Shown: piece by piece, positions 24,866 through 34,100 of the stretch
Layout of the letters: the number at the start of each line of letters is the position of its first letter
How positions within the stretch are numbered: the stretch's first letter is position 1
Origin: Hymenobacter properus
GTDB lineage: Bacteria; Bacteroidota; Bacteroidia; Cytophagales; Hymenobacteraceae
Direction of reading: 5' to 3'
Assembly: GCF_015694735.1 (NCBI RefSeq)
Contig: NZ_JADQDP010000002.1
Coordinates: 1,178,001 to 1,242,000, forward strand
DNA: 64,000 bases
Made by a program: the position numbers and the translations under genes
The notes under the pieces: model-generated
Database searches by the model: none
Told to the model about the DNA's origin: nothing
The model's input: the letters and a program-made list of their open reading frames with translations, nothing else

Positions 24866-26112
24866 TGCCGAGCCGACGTTGCGGGCGGCGGCAGGCTGCC
24901 AGGCACGTAGTCGACCGGCAAAAACTCCCCAATCTTTTCAAAGCCCCAGTATTCGCCGTTGAACACGTCCAAGGGGTTCAGCAGGGTGCCGTTGGCCTGA
25001 AACTGGGCTTCGCGCCCCTGCAGCTTCAGGCGCGACACCTCGCGCGGGCCCACTGGGAAAGGCACCTTGGGGTAGCCCAGCGGCGACATGGGCCGCTTGT
25101 AGAGCGGGTCGGGGGTTTCGCCAAAGTAGGCCACCTGCAACTCCCCGTTGAAGCGCAAAAACGTGCGCTTGCCGCCCGGCGACACCCGCCGGATGCTGTC
25201 GATAGGTAGTGGTTCCTGATTGAGCGTGGCCAGCACGGGGGCCAGGTCGTCCCACAGGTCCAGCGAGTCCTGTTCGGCGGCGGTGTAGGGGCCGCTGGGC
25301 TTGCTGGCCAGCAGGGCCTTCCGCTGCTCTTCGGCCCGCAGGTAGCGGGGGTTGTCAAACACCCGAATCTGCTGGGTATAAAAGCCCTCCTGCTTGAGGC
25401 GGTCGGTGTACACGCTGCGCAGGAAGTGCATGAAGGAGCCTTTGTAGGCCGTGAGGCGGTTGGCGGCCCAGAGCTTGCGCTGGCGGTCGTCCTTGGGCTT
25501 CAGCTCCTCAAACACCGGCTGGCCGTAGTAAAACACCGAGTGGTCGTCGTCGTTGAAGGAAAACTGCAGGCCGTAGTATTTCAGGCGGTAGCCCAGGGCT
25601 TCGTTGTCAATCTGCACAAATTCCTTGGCGTGGGCCGTCAGGTCCTTGGTCGAGTCGTCGTAGAGCACCAGCACGTCGTCGGGGTTGCTGATGCGGCACT
25701 GCGCCGAAAACGTGCTGCCACCCAGAAACAGCTTCGAGAATTTCTGGTATTCTTCGGGCTTGTTGGCGGCCGGCTTCACCACCACCTCGCCTAGCTGGTT
25801 GCCGGTTGCGCCCAGCTTCAGCGTTACTTCCTGGGTTTCGCGGCCCATGGTGATGCTCTGCTTGGCCAGGCGATAGCCCACGTAGGAGCCCACCACGTCG
25901 TAGGTGCCGGCCGGCACCTTGGGAAACACAAAAGTGCCTTGCTCGGTGGTCGTCACCCCCAGCGTGGTATTGGCCAGAAATACACTGGCGAAGGCCAACG
26001 GTTCATTGGTGGCCGAGTCGCGCACCACGCCCGTGAGCTTGCCCTGGGCATGCGCCGCATGGCCAATAAAGATTGAAAAGCAGCCTATTAGCAATAAGCG
26101 GAAGTAATTCAT
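24862..26112 (-). CDS. carboxypeptidase-like regulatory domain protein (paralog 1)
   Basis: 416 residues, first gene of a five-to-six-gene minus-strand run. Signal peptide (LLLIGCFSIFIGHAAHAQ), the same regulatory-like domain as its paralog ([20 protein letters not shown] is identical), then [40 protein letters not shown] and [12 protein letters not shown]. The shared regions show that one gene arose from the other by duplication and both have been kept intact. Both end in a proline-rich tail after GEFLPVDYVPG or the equivalent. Function unknown. Confidence 0.88.
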   Translation of the reverse strand: MNYFRLLLIGCFSIFIGHAAHAQGKLTGVVRDSATNEPLAFASVFLANTTLGVTTTEQGTFVFPKVPAGTYDVVGSYVGYRLAKQSITMGRETQEVTLKLGATGNQLGEVVVKPAANKPEEYQKFSKLFLGGSTFSAQCRISNPDDVLVLYDDSTKDLTAHAKEFVQIDNEALGYRLKYYGLQFSFNDDDHSVFYYGQPVFEELKPKDDRQRKLWAANRLTAYKGSFMHFLRSVYTDRLKQEGFYTQQIRVFDNPRYLRAEEQRKALLASKPSGPYTAAEQDSLDLWDDLAPVLATLNQEPLPIDSIRRVSPGGKRTFLRFNGELQVAYFGETPDPLYKRPMSPLGYPKVPFPVGPREVSRLKLQGREAQFQANGTLLNPLDVFNGEYWGFEKIGEFLPVDYVPGSLPPPATSARQ

Positions 26113-26145
26113 AGGGTATCAATAAAGGTCAGAATAGCCAGCGCG

Positions 26146-27093
26146 CTACGCCAGCGCCGCGCGCGTGGCCTGAGCATCCAACGCCAATTGGGCCGTTAGC
26201 GCGTCCAGGCCGTCGTATTTTTCTTCAGCTCGCAGCCAGGCTACAAACTCCAGCGTCAGCAACTGGTCGTATAAATCCCCCTCAAAGTCGAGCAGGTTCA
26301 CCTCAATGGTTTGTTCCAAATCTGTGCCAATGGTGGGCCGCACGCCAATGGCCAGCATCGCCCGGTGCCGCGTGCCCGCCGCCGTGGTGGCCCACACCGC
26401 GTATATGCCGCGCGCCGGCACCAGCTTCAGCGGCTCATCAATGGCCAGATTGGCCGTGGGGTAGCCGATGGTGCGGCCCAACTTCTGGCCGTGTACCACC
26501 ACCCCGGTCACAGGATAATGGTAGCCGAGGTAGCGGTTGGCGGTGGCCACATCGCCCTGCCGCAGCGCATGCCGGATGCGCGTGCTGCTCACCCCCACGG
26601 CGTCCACGTCTTCGCGCGGAATTTCTTCCACGGTCAGGCCATAGCGGTCGGCGTTTTGGCTGAGGTAGTCGAAGCCACCCTCGCGGTTCTTGCCAAAGCG
26701 GTGGTCGTAGCCAATGACGAGCTGCTTGGCGCCCACGGTTTTCAGCAGCAGGTTCTGGATGTATTCCTCCGACGTCCACTGCGCAAACTCCCTAGTGAAA
26801 GGTACAATGAGCAGATAATCAACTCCTGCTTCAGCCAGTTTGGCGATGCGCTCCTCCAAGGTGTTAAGCAGCTGCAGTTCCAGCAGCTCGGGGTGGGAGG
26901 GCGGCGGTCCCAGCACCAGCCGCGGGTGGGGCCAGTAGGTAATTACCACCGACGGGCCGCCGCTGGCCTGCGCCACCTCGCGCAGCCGCGCCAGAATGCG
27001 CTGGTGCCCCACATGCACCCCATCGAACGTGCCGCTGGTGACGACGGCATTGCCAAGAAACGGAAACAGAGCCGGGTCGCGGATGACGTGCAT
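26146..27093 (-). CDS. ribF: bifunctional riboflavin kinase / FAD synthetase
   Basis: 315 residues. The N-terminal nucleotidyltransferase domain shows SGTFDGVHVGHQRILARLRE, the (H/T)xGH motif region, and VIGYDHRFGKNREGGFDYL, with the ISSTR-equivalent VSSTRIRHALRQGD. The C-terminal flavokinase domain carries GRTIGYPTANLAI and the glutamate region EVNLLDFEGDLYDQLLTLEF. It makes FMN then FAD from riboflavin and ATP. It lies downstream of truB in the conserved Bacteroidota order ftsX-DUF3098-uppP-truB-ribF, separated by 161 bases with a palindrome. Confidence 0.97.
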   Translation of the reverse strand: MHVIRDPALFPFLGNAVVTSGTFDGVHVGHQRILARLREVAQASGGPSVVITYWPHPRLVLGPPPSHPELLELQLLNTLEERIAKLAEAGVDYLLIVPFTREFAQWTSEEYIQNLLLKTVGAKQLVIGYDHRFGKNREGGFDYLSQNADRYGLTVEEIPREDVDAVGVSSTRIRHALRQGDVATANRYLGYHYPVTGVVVHGQKLGRTIGYPTANLAIDEPLKLVPARGIYAVWATTAAGTRHRAMLAIGVRPTIGTDLEQTIEVNLLDFEGDLYDQLLTLEFVAWLRAEEKYDGLDALTAQLALDAQATRAALA

Positions 27094-27168
27094 TGAAAGC
27101 GCCGGAAAAGCGAAAAAATGAAACTGCGCCGCGAAGGTAGCGGGCGTTAACCTGAACGAGGCAGAAAC

Positions 27169-27250
27169 GCAACAGTTGGCGTCTCGTCGGCCGCGGCGTT
27201 CAGGAATCGTTCAAGCGGCATCGTTCAGGAAACGAAACGCCAACTATTGC
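27169..27250. repeat. inverted repeat between truB and ribF
   Basis: GCAACAGTTGGCGT (27169-27182) and ACGCCAACTATTGC (27237-27250) are 13-of-14 complementary, enclosing three copies of CGTTCA. No T run, so a terminator is doubtful. It might be a different small repeat family. Confidence 0.55.
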
Positions 27251-27254
27251 ATCT

Positions 27255-28103
27255 CTACTCGGGGTCGTTTTCTGCTTTAGCACCCGCTTCTTCCGCCGCC
27301 TGCCGCGCCTGCACGGCCAAGGCATCGGCCTGTAGCGCGGCAAAGTATTGCAGGCCCGCCCGGTTGGGCGCCGTGCCGGGGCGTTCGGCCCGCGCCGGGC
27401 GCTGCTCGTCGCCGGGGCGAGGTGGGCGCAAGGCCTGAATTGATTCCAGGGTGAAAGCGTCCTCTACCCGGTACTCGCCAATGCGGGTGCGCACCAGCCG
27501 TGTGAGGTGGGCGCCGCAGCCCAAGCCCAGCCCGAAGTCGCGGGCCAGGCTGCGCACGTAAGTGCCCTTCGAGCAGACAATGCGGAAATCGACTTCGGGC
27601 AACGCGATGCGCGTCAGTTCAAAGGCTTTGATTTCGACGGTTTTCGACTTGATTTCAGCCTCCAGCCCTTGGCGGGCAATTTCGTAGGCGCGTTTGCCGT
27701 CAATTTTCACGGCCGAAAACAGCGGCGGCGTTTGCTGAATAAGGCCGAGAAAGGGCGCCACGGCGGCCTGAATCTGCTGCTCCGTCAGGTGGGAGTAGGG
27801 GCGGGCCATGTCCACCGCCGTTTCCAGGTCGAAGCTGGGGGTGGTTTCGCCCAGGCGGAAAGTGCCGGTGTATTCCTTTTCCTGGGCCTGAATGAGGTCG
27901 ATTTCCTTGGTTTTCTTGCCGGTGCACAGGATGAGCAGGCCGGTAGCCAGGGGGTCGAGGGTGCCGGCGTGGCCGATTTTCTTGATGCGCAGGGCATTCT
28001 TCACCTTGCGCACCACGTCGAAGGAGGTCCACGTCAGGGGCTTGTCCACCAGCAGGACTTCGCCCGTTTCAAAATCGAAATCGGCCAGGCTTTTTTTACT
28101 CAT
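27255..28103 (-). CDS. truB: tRNA pseudouridine(55) synthase
   Basis: 282 residues. The catalytic aspartate lies in [13 protein letters not shown]; other family segments are [18 protein letters not shown] at the N-terminus, GEVLLVDKP, and [14 protein letters not shown]. The C-terminal 45 residues ([19 protein letters not shown] and on) are a low-complexity Ala/Arg/Pro/Glu tail. The enzyme isomerises U55 in the T loop of tRNAs. Its ATG overlaps the stop of uppP by four bases (ATGA). Confidence 0.97.
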   Translation of the reverse strand: MSKKSLADFDFETGEVLLVDKPLTWTSFDVVRKVKNALRIKKIGHAGTLDPLATGLLILCTGKKTKEIDLIQAQEKEYTGTFRLGETTPSFDLETAVDMARPYSHLTEQQIQAAVAPFLGLIQQTPPLFSAVKIDGKRAYEIARQGLEAEIKSKTVEIKAFELTRIALPEVDFRIVCSKGTYVRSLARDFGLGLGCGAHLTRLVRTRIGEYRVEDAFTLESIQALRPPRPGDEQRPARAERPGTAPNRAGLQYFAALQADALAVQARQAAEEAGAKAENDPE

Positions 28104-28930
28104 AGCACGTTCAAAGGAAGTTTCAGGGCCAGCATAATCAGTAGCACGCCGCCCGCAATGATGCGGTAGATGCCAAAGGCCCGGAAGCCGTAGCGCGCCA
28201 CAAAGCCCACAAACAGCCGGATGGCCAACAGCGCCACCACAAAAGCCACCACGTTGCCCAACGCCAGCATTTTCAGCTCGGTGCCCGAAAACAAGTGCGC
28301 TACATCTATGCCATTGGCTTTGGCTTCTTTGTAGTAGTCATAAATGTCTTTCACCGCCGCCGCCGCCATGGTGGGCATGGCCAGGAAAAAAGCAAACTCG
28401 GCCGCCGCACGGCGCGTGAGCTTCTGGGTGAGGCCGCCGATGATGGTAGCCGCCGAGCGACTGGTGCCCGGCACCACCGCCAGGCACTGAAACAGCCCAA
28501 TCATCAGTGCTTCCTTAAAGCTGGGGTTCGTGACGGGGTGGCCGCCTTCGTTTGGGTTTTCCTGCGGAAACCAACGGTCGACGAACAGCAGCACCACACC
28601 ACCGATGACGAGCATTACCGCCACCGTCGTCACCGATTCGAGCAGCGCATCAATATGTTTCTTGAATAGCAAGCCCACCAGCACGATGGGTAGAAAGGCC
28701 ACCAGCAGCTTCAGGTAAAAATCGATGCTCTGGAAAAAGCGCCGCCAGTACACCACCAGCACCGACAAAATGGCCCCCAGCTGAATAACCACCAGGTAGA
28801 GCTTGAAAAACGGTGTGGCCGGAATGCCCAACAAGGCCGAGGCGATAATCATGTGCCCCGTGCTCGAAACGGGCAAAAACTCAGTCAGCCCCTCCACAAT
28901 GGCGAGGAGCAGCGCGTGCCAGTAGGTCAT
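28100..28930 (-). CDS. uppP: undecaprenyl-diphosphate phosphatase
   Basis: 276 residues, polytopic. Diagnostic segments are the N-terminal [20 protein letters not shown] (the EGxTEFxPxSSxGH motif) and the second repeat [19 protein letters not shown] with the catalytic Arg and Ser. It recycles undecaprenyl pyrophosphate for peptidoglycan and surface glycan assembly, with the active site at the periplasmic face. It is followed by truB with a four-base overlap, in the conserved ftsX-DUF3098-uppP-truB order. Confidence 0.97.
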   Translation of the reverse strand: MTYWHALLLAIVEGLTEFLPVSSTGHMIIASALLGIPATPFFKLYLVVIQLGAILSVLVVYWRRFFQSIDFYLKLLVAFLPIVLVGLLFKKHIDALLESVTTVAVMLVIGGVVLLFVDRWFPQENPNEGGHPVTNPSFKEALMIGLFQCLAVVPGTSRSAATIIGGLTQKLTRRAAAEFAFFLAMPTMAAAAVKDIYDYYKEAKANGIDVAHLFSGTELKMLALGNVVAFVVALLAIRLFVGFVARYGFRAFGIYRIIAGGVLLIMLALKLPLNVL

Positions 28931-28947
28931 TTTTTAACGGTTAGTGG

Positions 28948-29001
28948 TTAATGGTTCATGCATAGTGCAGCGTATACTCATTACTAAGCATGAACCATTA
29001 A
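28948..29001. repeat. inverted repeat between DUF3098 and uppP
   Basis: Perfect 14-base arms TTAATGGTTCATGC (28948-28961) and GCATGAACCATTAA (28988-29001) with a 26-base spacer, inside an otherwise tight operon. It belongs to neither of the other two repeat families by sequence. Confidence 0.8.
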
Positions 29002-29009
29002 TCATTAAA

Positions 29010-29354
29010 TTACAGGCGCTTATAGGCCGGTGCGGTAGGGGCTGCCGGAGCAGCGGGAGCGTTGGCAGCGGCTACGGCATCGGCAGAGAGGCCGGGCACC
29101 GAGGTGGGAGCGGGGGCCACGGGCGCCACGGTCAGCGAAGGGTCGCGCACCAGAATGGCTGCAAACTCAATGCAAAAGCCTGCAAACAGCAGCAGCGGGC
29201 CCAGCGTAATGCCCACGAAATCTTCGCCATAATTGTCTTGGTCGCCAAACATCATAGTGATGAAGCCAGCCGCCAGCACGGCCAGGCCTATCCACATCAG
29301 GCGGAAATTACGCGGGCCGAAAGCGAAGCGCGGAGTGGGTTTGATGGGTTGCAT
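29010..29354 (-). CDS. DUF3098 domain membrane protein
   Basis: 114 residues. The N-terminal part (RFAFGPRNFRLMWIGLAVL) precedes two membrane helices (FRLMWIGLAVLAAGFITMMF and FVGITLGPLLLFAGFCIEFA), then an Ala/Pro-rich tail (APAPTSVPGLSADAVAAANA). DUF3098 proteins are small two-helix proteins encoded next to ftsX in Bacteroidota, and are presumed partners in division or envelope stability, without proven function. Confidence 0.9.
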   Translation of the reverse strand: MQPIKPTPRFAFGPRNFRLMWIGLAVLAAGFITMMFGDQDNYGEDFVGITLGPLLLFAGFCIEFAAILVRDPSLTVAPVAPAPTSVPGLSADAVAAANAPAAPAAPTAPAYKRL

Positions 29355-29356
29355 GA

Positions 29357-29445
29357 GTAGTTGTTAGTTGTTTGTTGTCAGTTGTTAGGGTGTGGAAACG
29401 TGTCTTGTTTGAGACTGACAACGGGCAACCAGCAACTGACAACTA
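29357..29445. repeat. AGTTGTCAGTTG-family inverted repeat (copy 1)
   Basis: Left arm near 29357-29388 (TAGTTGTTAGTTGTTTGTTG) and right arm near 29416-29445 (TGACAACGGGCAACCAGCAA, then CTGACAACTA) complementary with imperfections. It sits between ftsX and DUF3098 in the operon. Similar copies lie at 53294, 56777 and 59718. Confidence 0.85.
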
Positions 29446-29450
29446 AAGAA

Positions 29451-30335
29451 TTAATACAGGTCGTCGAGCGACATTTTGAGGTATTTGTGCACTGCGCGGG
29501 CCGAGCTGAGGAAGCCGATGACCACGCCCAGCAGCACCACGCCCAGCAGCAGCAGGCCAAGGTTCACGTCGTCGCGCAGCAGGCGCAGCTCCGTTACTTC
29601 CAGGTAAGCGTACTGTAGCAAGGCAATGAGAATGAGCGCCGCCAGCACCCCGGCGGCCAGCCCCTGCCAGGTGGCCCGCCGCAGAAACGGCCGCTGGATA
29701 AAGAGGCGAGTGGCGCCCACCAGTTGCATGGACCGGATAAGAAAACGCTGCGAAAACAGCGCCAGCTTGATGGTATTGTTAATCAGAATGACTACCACCA
29801 GCACCAGCACCGCCGCAAAGCCCAGCAGCACCAGGCTGATGCGCGTCAGATTGTTGTTGATGCTGGCAAACAGGTCCTGCGGGTACTGCATCTCGTACAC
29901 GCCGCGCTGGGTGCTCACGCTGCGCTCCAGCTGGTGCAGGTGCAGGGTGTCAGTGTATTCAGGCTTGATTTTGAGGGCGTAGGCGTCGCGCAGGGGGTTG
30001 TCGCCCAGGAACTGGCGGAAGTCCTCGCCGGTGCTTTGCAGCAATTGTCGGGCGCCTTCTTCCTTGCTCACAAAGCGGATTTGGGGCTTGCCGTCGCGCT
30101 CGGCCACCTGGGGCAGCTGGCCCAGGTCCTGTTGCAGGCGCAGCAGCTCGGTTTCGGGCAGGTCGCGGTCGAGGTACACCTGCACTTCCAGATTTTCGCG
30201 CACCACTTCCGAGAGCTTGTGGGCGTGCACCAGCAGCAGGCCAAACAAGCCAATCACCACCAGCGCCAGCGTGATGCTGAACACCACGAGCAGGGTGGGG
30301 TAGGAGCCTAGCTTTTTCTTGAGAGGACGAGCCAT
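29451..30335 (-). CDS. ftsX: cell division permease-like protein FtsX
   Basis: 294 residues from MARPLKKKLGSYP at 30335; the frame is open further upstream but the extra residues look spurious. One N-terminal membrane helix, a periplasmic loop of about 110 residues (VQVYLDRDLPETELLRLQQD, VSTQRGVYEMQYPQDLFASI), then three helices of the MacB/FtsX-like domain (TRISLVLLGFAAVLVLVVVI, RSMQLVGATRLFIQRPFLRR). It works with the ATPase FtsE in controlling peptidoglycan hydrolases at division; ftsE is not in the window. It heads the operon with DUF3098, uppP, truB and ribF. Confidence 0.95.
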   Translation of the reverse strand: MARPLKKKLGSYPTLLVVFSITLALVVIGLFGLLLVHAHKLSEVVRENLEVQVYLDRDLPETELLRLQQDLGQLPQVAERDGKPQIRFVSKEEGARQLLQSTGEDFRQFLGDNPLRDAYALKIKPEYTDTLHLHQLERSVSTQRGVYEMQYPQDLFASINNNLTRISLVLLGFAAVLVLVVVILINNTIKLALFSQRFLIRSMQLVGATRLFIQRPFLRRATWQGLAAGVLAALILIALLQYAYLEVTELRLLRDDVNLGLLLLGVVLLGVVIGFLSSARAVHKYLKMSLDDLY

Positions 30336-30342
30336 AGAAAAA

Positions 30343-30350
30343 CAAAGGTA
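30343..30350 (-). promoter_or_regulatory. -7 promoter box of the ftsX operon
   Basis: TACCTTTG on the minus strand matches the Bacteroidota -7 consensus TAnnTTTG exactly. CTTG lies at 30370-30367, 16 bases upstream (shorter than the usual 19-21). The box ends only seven bases before the ftsX ATG, implying a leaderless or nearly leaderless mRNA. Confidence 0.6.
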
Positions 30351-30474
30351 GAACGAGGCCCGCGGCCAAGCGCACACCGGCCTGCGCTTGCGCGATAAAA
30401 TTGTAGTTGCTGAATGGTGAAAATATTTCTATGTTTAAACCCCGACAACGGTGTCGGCATGAAATCACCCTTTT

Positions 30475-31107
30475 ATGAACGGCCGCTTAAAATTTACAAC
30501 GTTGTCTGCCCTAATGGCAATGGGCTTGATTGCTGGCTCGTGCCAGCGCCAGGACCCGACCCAGGAGTTAACCGCGCAGTCGAGCCCGCAAAAGGTGGGC
30601 GAAAATCTGGTGGCTGCCATGGCAGCCGACGAAGTGGTGCAGGCCTTCTACAATGCCAACGAGCAGTTTTTGAACGCCGACGAAACGTACTACAACGGGC
30701 TGTCAGATGCGGGTAAGGAGGCCCGGCGCGCCGAGCTACAAGATGCTTTTAACAGCGGTGCCGACATCCCTGACCCTTACCGCACGCCGGCTCAGGTAGC
30801 TACTTTCCACGAAACCCAGGCGCGACGGGCGGCCTTGATTCGTAGCCGTTTCCCACAGTTTGCGCAGATGTCGGAAGATGACCAGGAGAAAACGAAGCTG
30901 CAGGTACTGGAAGCCTTGAACAAAACCATGACTTCGGCCTCATCCAATGGGCCCGGCCATGCTGGCTACACCGGTTGCTCTTGGTATAACTACGACCACA
31001 ACGCCACTCAAGTCAGTCACAAAGCTTGCCGGGCCGGTTACAACGGCTTCATGGGCTACGTAAGTGCACCCGTACGCGTGGGAAGCCCAGCAGTGCCCAA
31101 GCCTTAA
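30475..31107 (+). CDS. hypothetical lipoprotein
   Basis: 210 residues. A lipoprotein signal peptide with Cys23 (LMAMGLIAGSC) precedes a helical domain (NEQFLNADETYYNGLSDAGK, EARRAELQDAFNSG, TFHETQARRAALIRSRFPQF). The C-terminal 55 residues contain two cysteines (YTGCSWYNYDHN and HKACRAGYNGF) that may pair. I recognise no family. A 6-base hairpin CCGACAACGGTGTCGG (30442-30457) lies just upstream in the leader. It stands alone, divergent from ftsX and converging on tamB. Confidence 0.8.
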   Translation: MNGRLKFTTLSALMAMGLIAGSCQRQDPTQELTAQSSPQKVGENLVAAMAADEVVQAFYNANEQFLNADETYYNGLSDAGKEARRAELQDAFNSGADIPDPYRTPAQVATFHETQARRAALIRSRFPQFAQMSEDDQEKTKLQVLEALNKTMTSASSNGPGHAGYTGCSWYNYDHNATQVSHKACRAGYNGFMGYVSAPVRVGSPAVPKP

Positions 31108-31146
31108 AACCGTAAGTACATCCCAGTTGAGTGGATTTCCGGTCGT

Positions 31147-31176
31147 CCTGGCCTGACGCTACCGCGTCGGGCCAGG
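31147..31176. terminator. strong intergenic hairpin between converging genes
   Basis: CCTGGCCTGACGC pairs with GCGTCGGGCCAGG over 13 bases with a 4-base loop (TACC) and one G-T wobble. The U tract is missing, so it may act as an mRNA end protector rather than an intrinsic terminator. Confidence 0.6.
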
Positions 31177-31184
31177 GCCTTGCC

Positions 31185-34100
31185 TTACAAATTCGTCCGC
31201 GGGTCCTCGTCCACGTTCAGCACCTCCTTGCCCTCGCGGGCGCGCTGGGTGCGGCGCTCGTTCTTCTTCGGGTTTTTGCGGCTGAACAGCTCCCCAAAGG
31301 TGTTGAACTGCTCGGTGTGTAGCAGCGAGAGGCCCGCGCGCGGCTGGTTGATGGTTTCGAGGTCGCGCGGGGTGGTTTCATAGCGCAGCTTGGTGCGGAA
31401 CTTGCCATCCGGCCGCAGGTAGTATTCCAGGCTCAGGTCGCCAAGCAGCGAGGCCTGGCCGGCGGTGTTGCCGCCGATGGGGCTGGGAGTACCCGGGGTG
31501 CTGTTCACCAGGTTAGAGTTGTTGGTAAAGCCGCCTTCGCGGGTCACGCGCAGGCGGCCATTCAGGAAGGAATAGCTCAGGCGCACCTGCAGGGCCTGCA
31601 GCTGCTCGGCAGTGAGGCCGTTGATGTTGAAGTCGATTTCCAGGTTCTGGTCAATCTGGTTGGTGAGTAGGCCCAACTGCGTGCTCAGAATCTGACCCAG
31701 GCTGTTCTGCACCGTGTTGTCCTGCCCTTTAATGGAAATAGAGCTGCCCAGCGACGACCCCCTTGGCGAAAGCTGCTTGAACACCAATAGGCTGAACACC
31801 TGCCTGTTAAGTTCCTGCTCGTCGTTGCGCAACGAGGCCGTGAAAGCGGCCAGCTCGCCTTGCAGCGTGCTCGGCGCATCGTTGAACTCCAGGTTGAGCC
31901 GGATGGCAGGCAGCAGCAAGGGGCCGGTCAGGTTCATCACGGCCGTCACGGGCACCACGGCCACGCTGCCCACCGAGCCGCTTTCCAGCACCGGAGCCAG
32001 CGAGGTGCGCTGGGTGTAGGTGGCTGTAATGTTCATCTCGCCCGCTAATGGGTCGCCGTTCCACGACACCACGCCGCCGGGCCGCACCACAAACTCCTTG
32101 TTGACCAAGCCTTGCAGGGTGAAGTTGTAGGCGCCGCGCACAATCTCCACCTGCCCGTACATGTTGAACTCGCCCCGCGTGTCGATGGCCAGGCGCAACT
32201 GCCCGGCTGCCGAGCCCCGAATCACGTCACCGGTGCTTTCGTCGAGCAGAATTTCCAGGTAGGCGTCCGGCGTTACGGTCAGGTTCATGTTAAGCGTGAT
32301 GCCCGACAGGTCGATTTTCTGCTGCGTCGCGGCCACCAGCTTCGCCTTGCGTATCATCACCGTGTCGCCCAAGGGGTTGTTGTTCACGAACTTGATGTAG
32401 CCCGCCTTCTGGGCGCTGGCGGCGTTGTCGAAGGGCAGCGACAGGCGGGTGCCGGCCTCGCTGGTGGCGCGCACGGTCACGGTCAGGTCGTCGGTGGGGC
32501 CGGTTACGCGAGCGGTGCCCGTGGCGTAGGCCGTGCCGAAATACAGGTCGTTGTCTTTGCGGGTGGTGTTGAGCACCTGCAGCTTGCGGAAGCTGGCCGC
32601 AATGTCGAGGCTCATGTCCTGAAAGCCATGGTGGCTCACCACGCCGTCCACGGTGCCGGTGTTGCCCAGCGCGTCGCGCACCTTCACGTTGCGGAAAGCA
32701 ATACTGGTGTTGGTGAAGCTGATGCGGTCGGCAAAGGTGTACGTCGTGCCCAGGTAGCCGAAGGTGAAGCGCCCATTGCTCACGTCCACGGCCCCCAGCA
32801 GGTTGGGCGACCCAAACAGGCCCGTGAGCCGCAGCTCGCCCCGGCCCGTGCCGCTCAGGTTTTTCATGATGGAGCCCAGAAACGGCTGCGCCAGCACAAT
32901 GGGCGCGTCGTTCAGGGTGCCGGTGAGGTTGAACTGGTTGGTGTTGTCGCGCGGCGCAATGTCGCCCAGCACCGTGAGCACCGACTGCCCGGCGCGGGCC
33001 ACGTCCAGGTTCACGCGCAGCTTGCTGGCGGTGTTGTCCCAGTCGCCGCGCCCGGCCACCTGCCCAATGAGCGTGCCGTCGTACGTGAGCGAGTCCACGC
33101 CCAGCGTGCTGTTGATGGTGAGCGGGCCATATACGCCGCTCATGGTGCCCTGCGCATTCACGCGCCCGCCCAAGCGCTGGCCGGTCAGCGTGTTCAAGGT
33201 GGCTAGCTGGAAGTCCTTCACCTGCAACTGCAGCGGCGGCTTGCTAGCATCGGGCGAGATGAAGCCCTGCGCGCCCACAAACTGCTCGCCGTTGCTAAAC
33301 GTCAGGTTCTTAATGTCAAACTCGCGGCCGTAGTCCGAAATTCGGACCGAGTTGTCGGCCGCAATGGTCCAGTCCTTATCCAGCAAATGCACGCCCGATT
33401 GCCGGAACACCACCTCCACCGCCCGCGGCAAAAAGCCCATCGAGCCGTTGATGGTGGCCTTGTTGGTGGCGCCCGTTTGGGCCAGTGAGGTCGAGAAGTT
33501 GATGCGCTGCTGGTCCCACACGCCTTCCACGATGAATTTCTCGGTTTTGCCCAAGCCGGGCAGCACCTGCCGGTCGCTGGTCACGCTGGCCTGGGCCAGG
33601 ATGTCGGGCTTGTAGGGCAGCTTCGAGGTCAGGAAGTCGAAGTCGTTGTTTATCGTCATCACCGGCCCGTAGCGCAGACTGTCTAGGTGCCCGCCCAGCT
33701 GGAAAATCGACGTTTCGCCGTTGCGGAACGAGCCGTCGATGCGGCTGCCGTTGGCCACCGTCAACTCGGGCACGAACAAACTCAGCACCGGGTTTGGCTT
33801 CTTCAGATTCGCCTTTAAGTCAATTTGATAAACCGGCAGCGCGCGCTGGCGCTTGCGGCGGTAGTAGTCCGCCGTAGCCGTGGCGTTGCTTTCAAAATTG
33901 AGGCGGTACTCAGTAAGCAGCGTCTGCACGTCGCGCACCACGTCGGAGGTGTTGAAGGTGCCGGCCACGCTGGCGTCCACGGCTTCAGAGCGCAGCGTCA
34001 CGCGGCGCTGGTTCAGGCGGTTGCGGGTGCTCACCACATCCAGCGTATCCAGCCGCAAGCGGCGCTTGCCCATGGTAAACAGCGAGTTGCGCAGGTAGGC

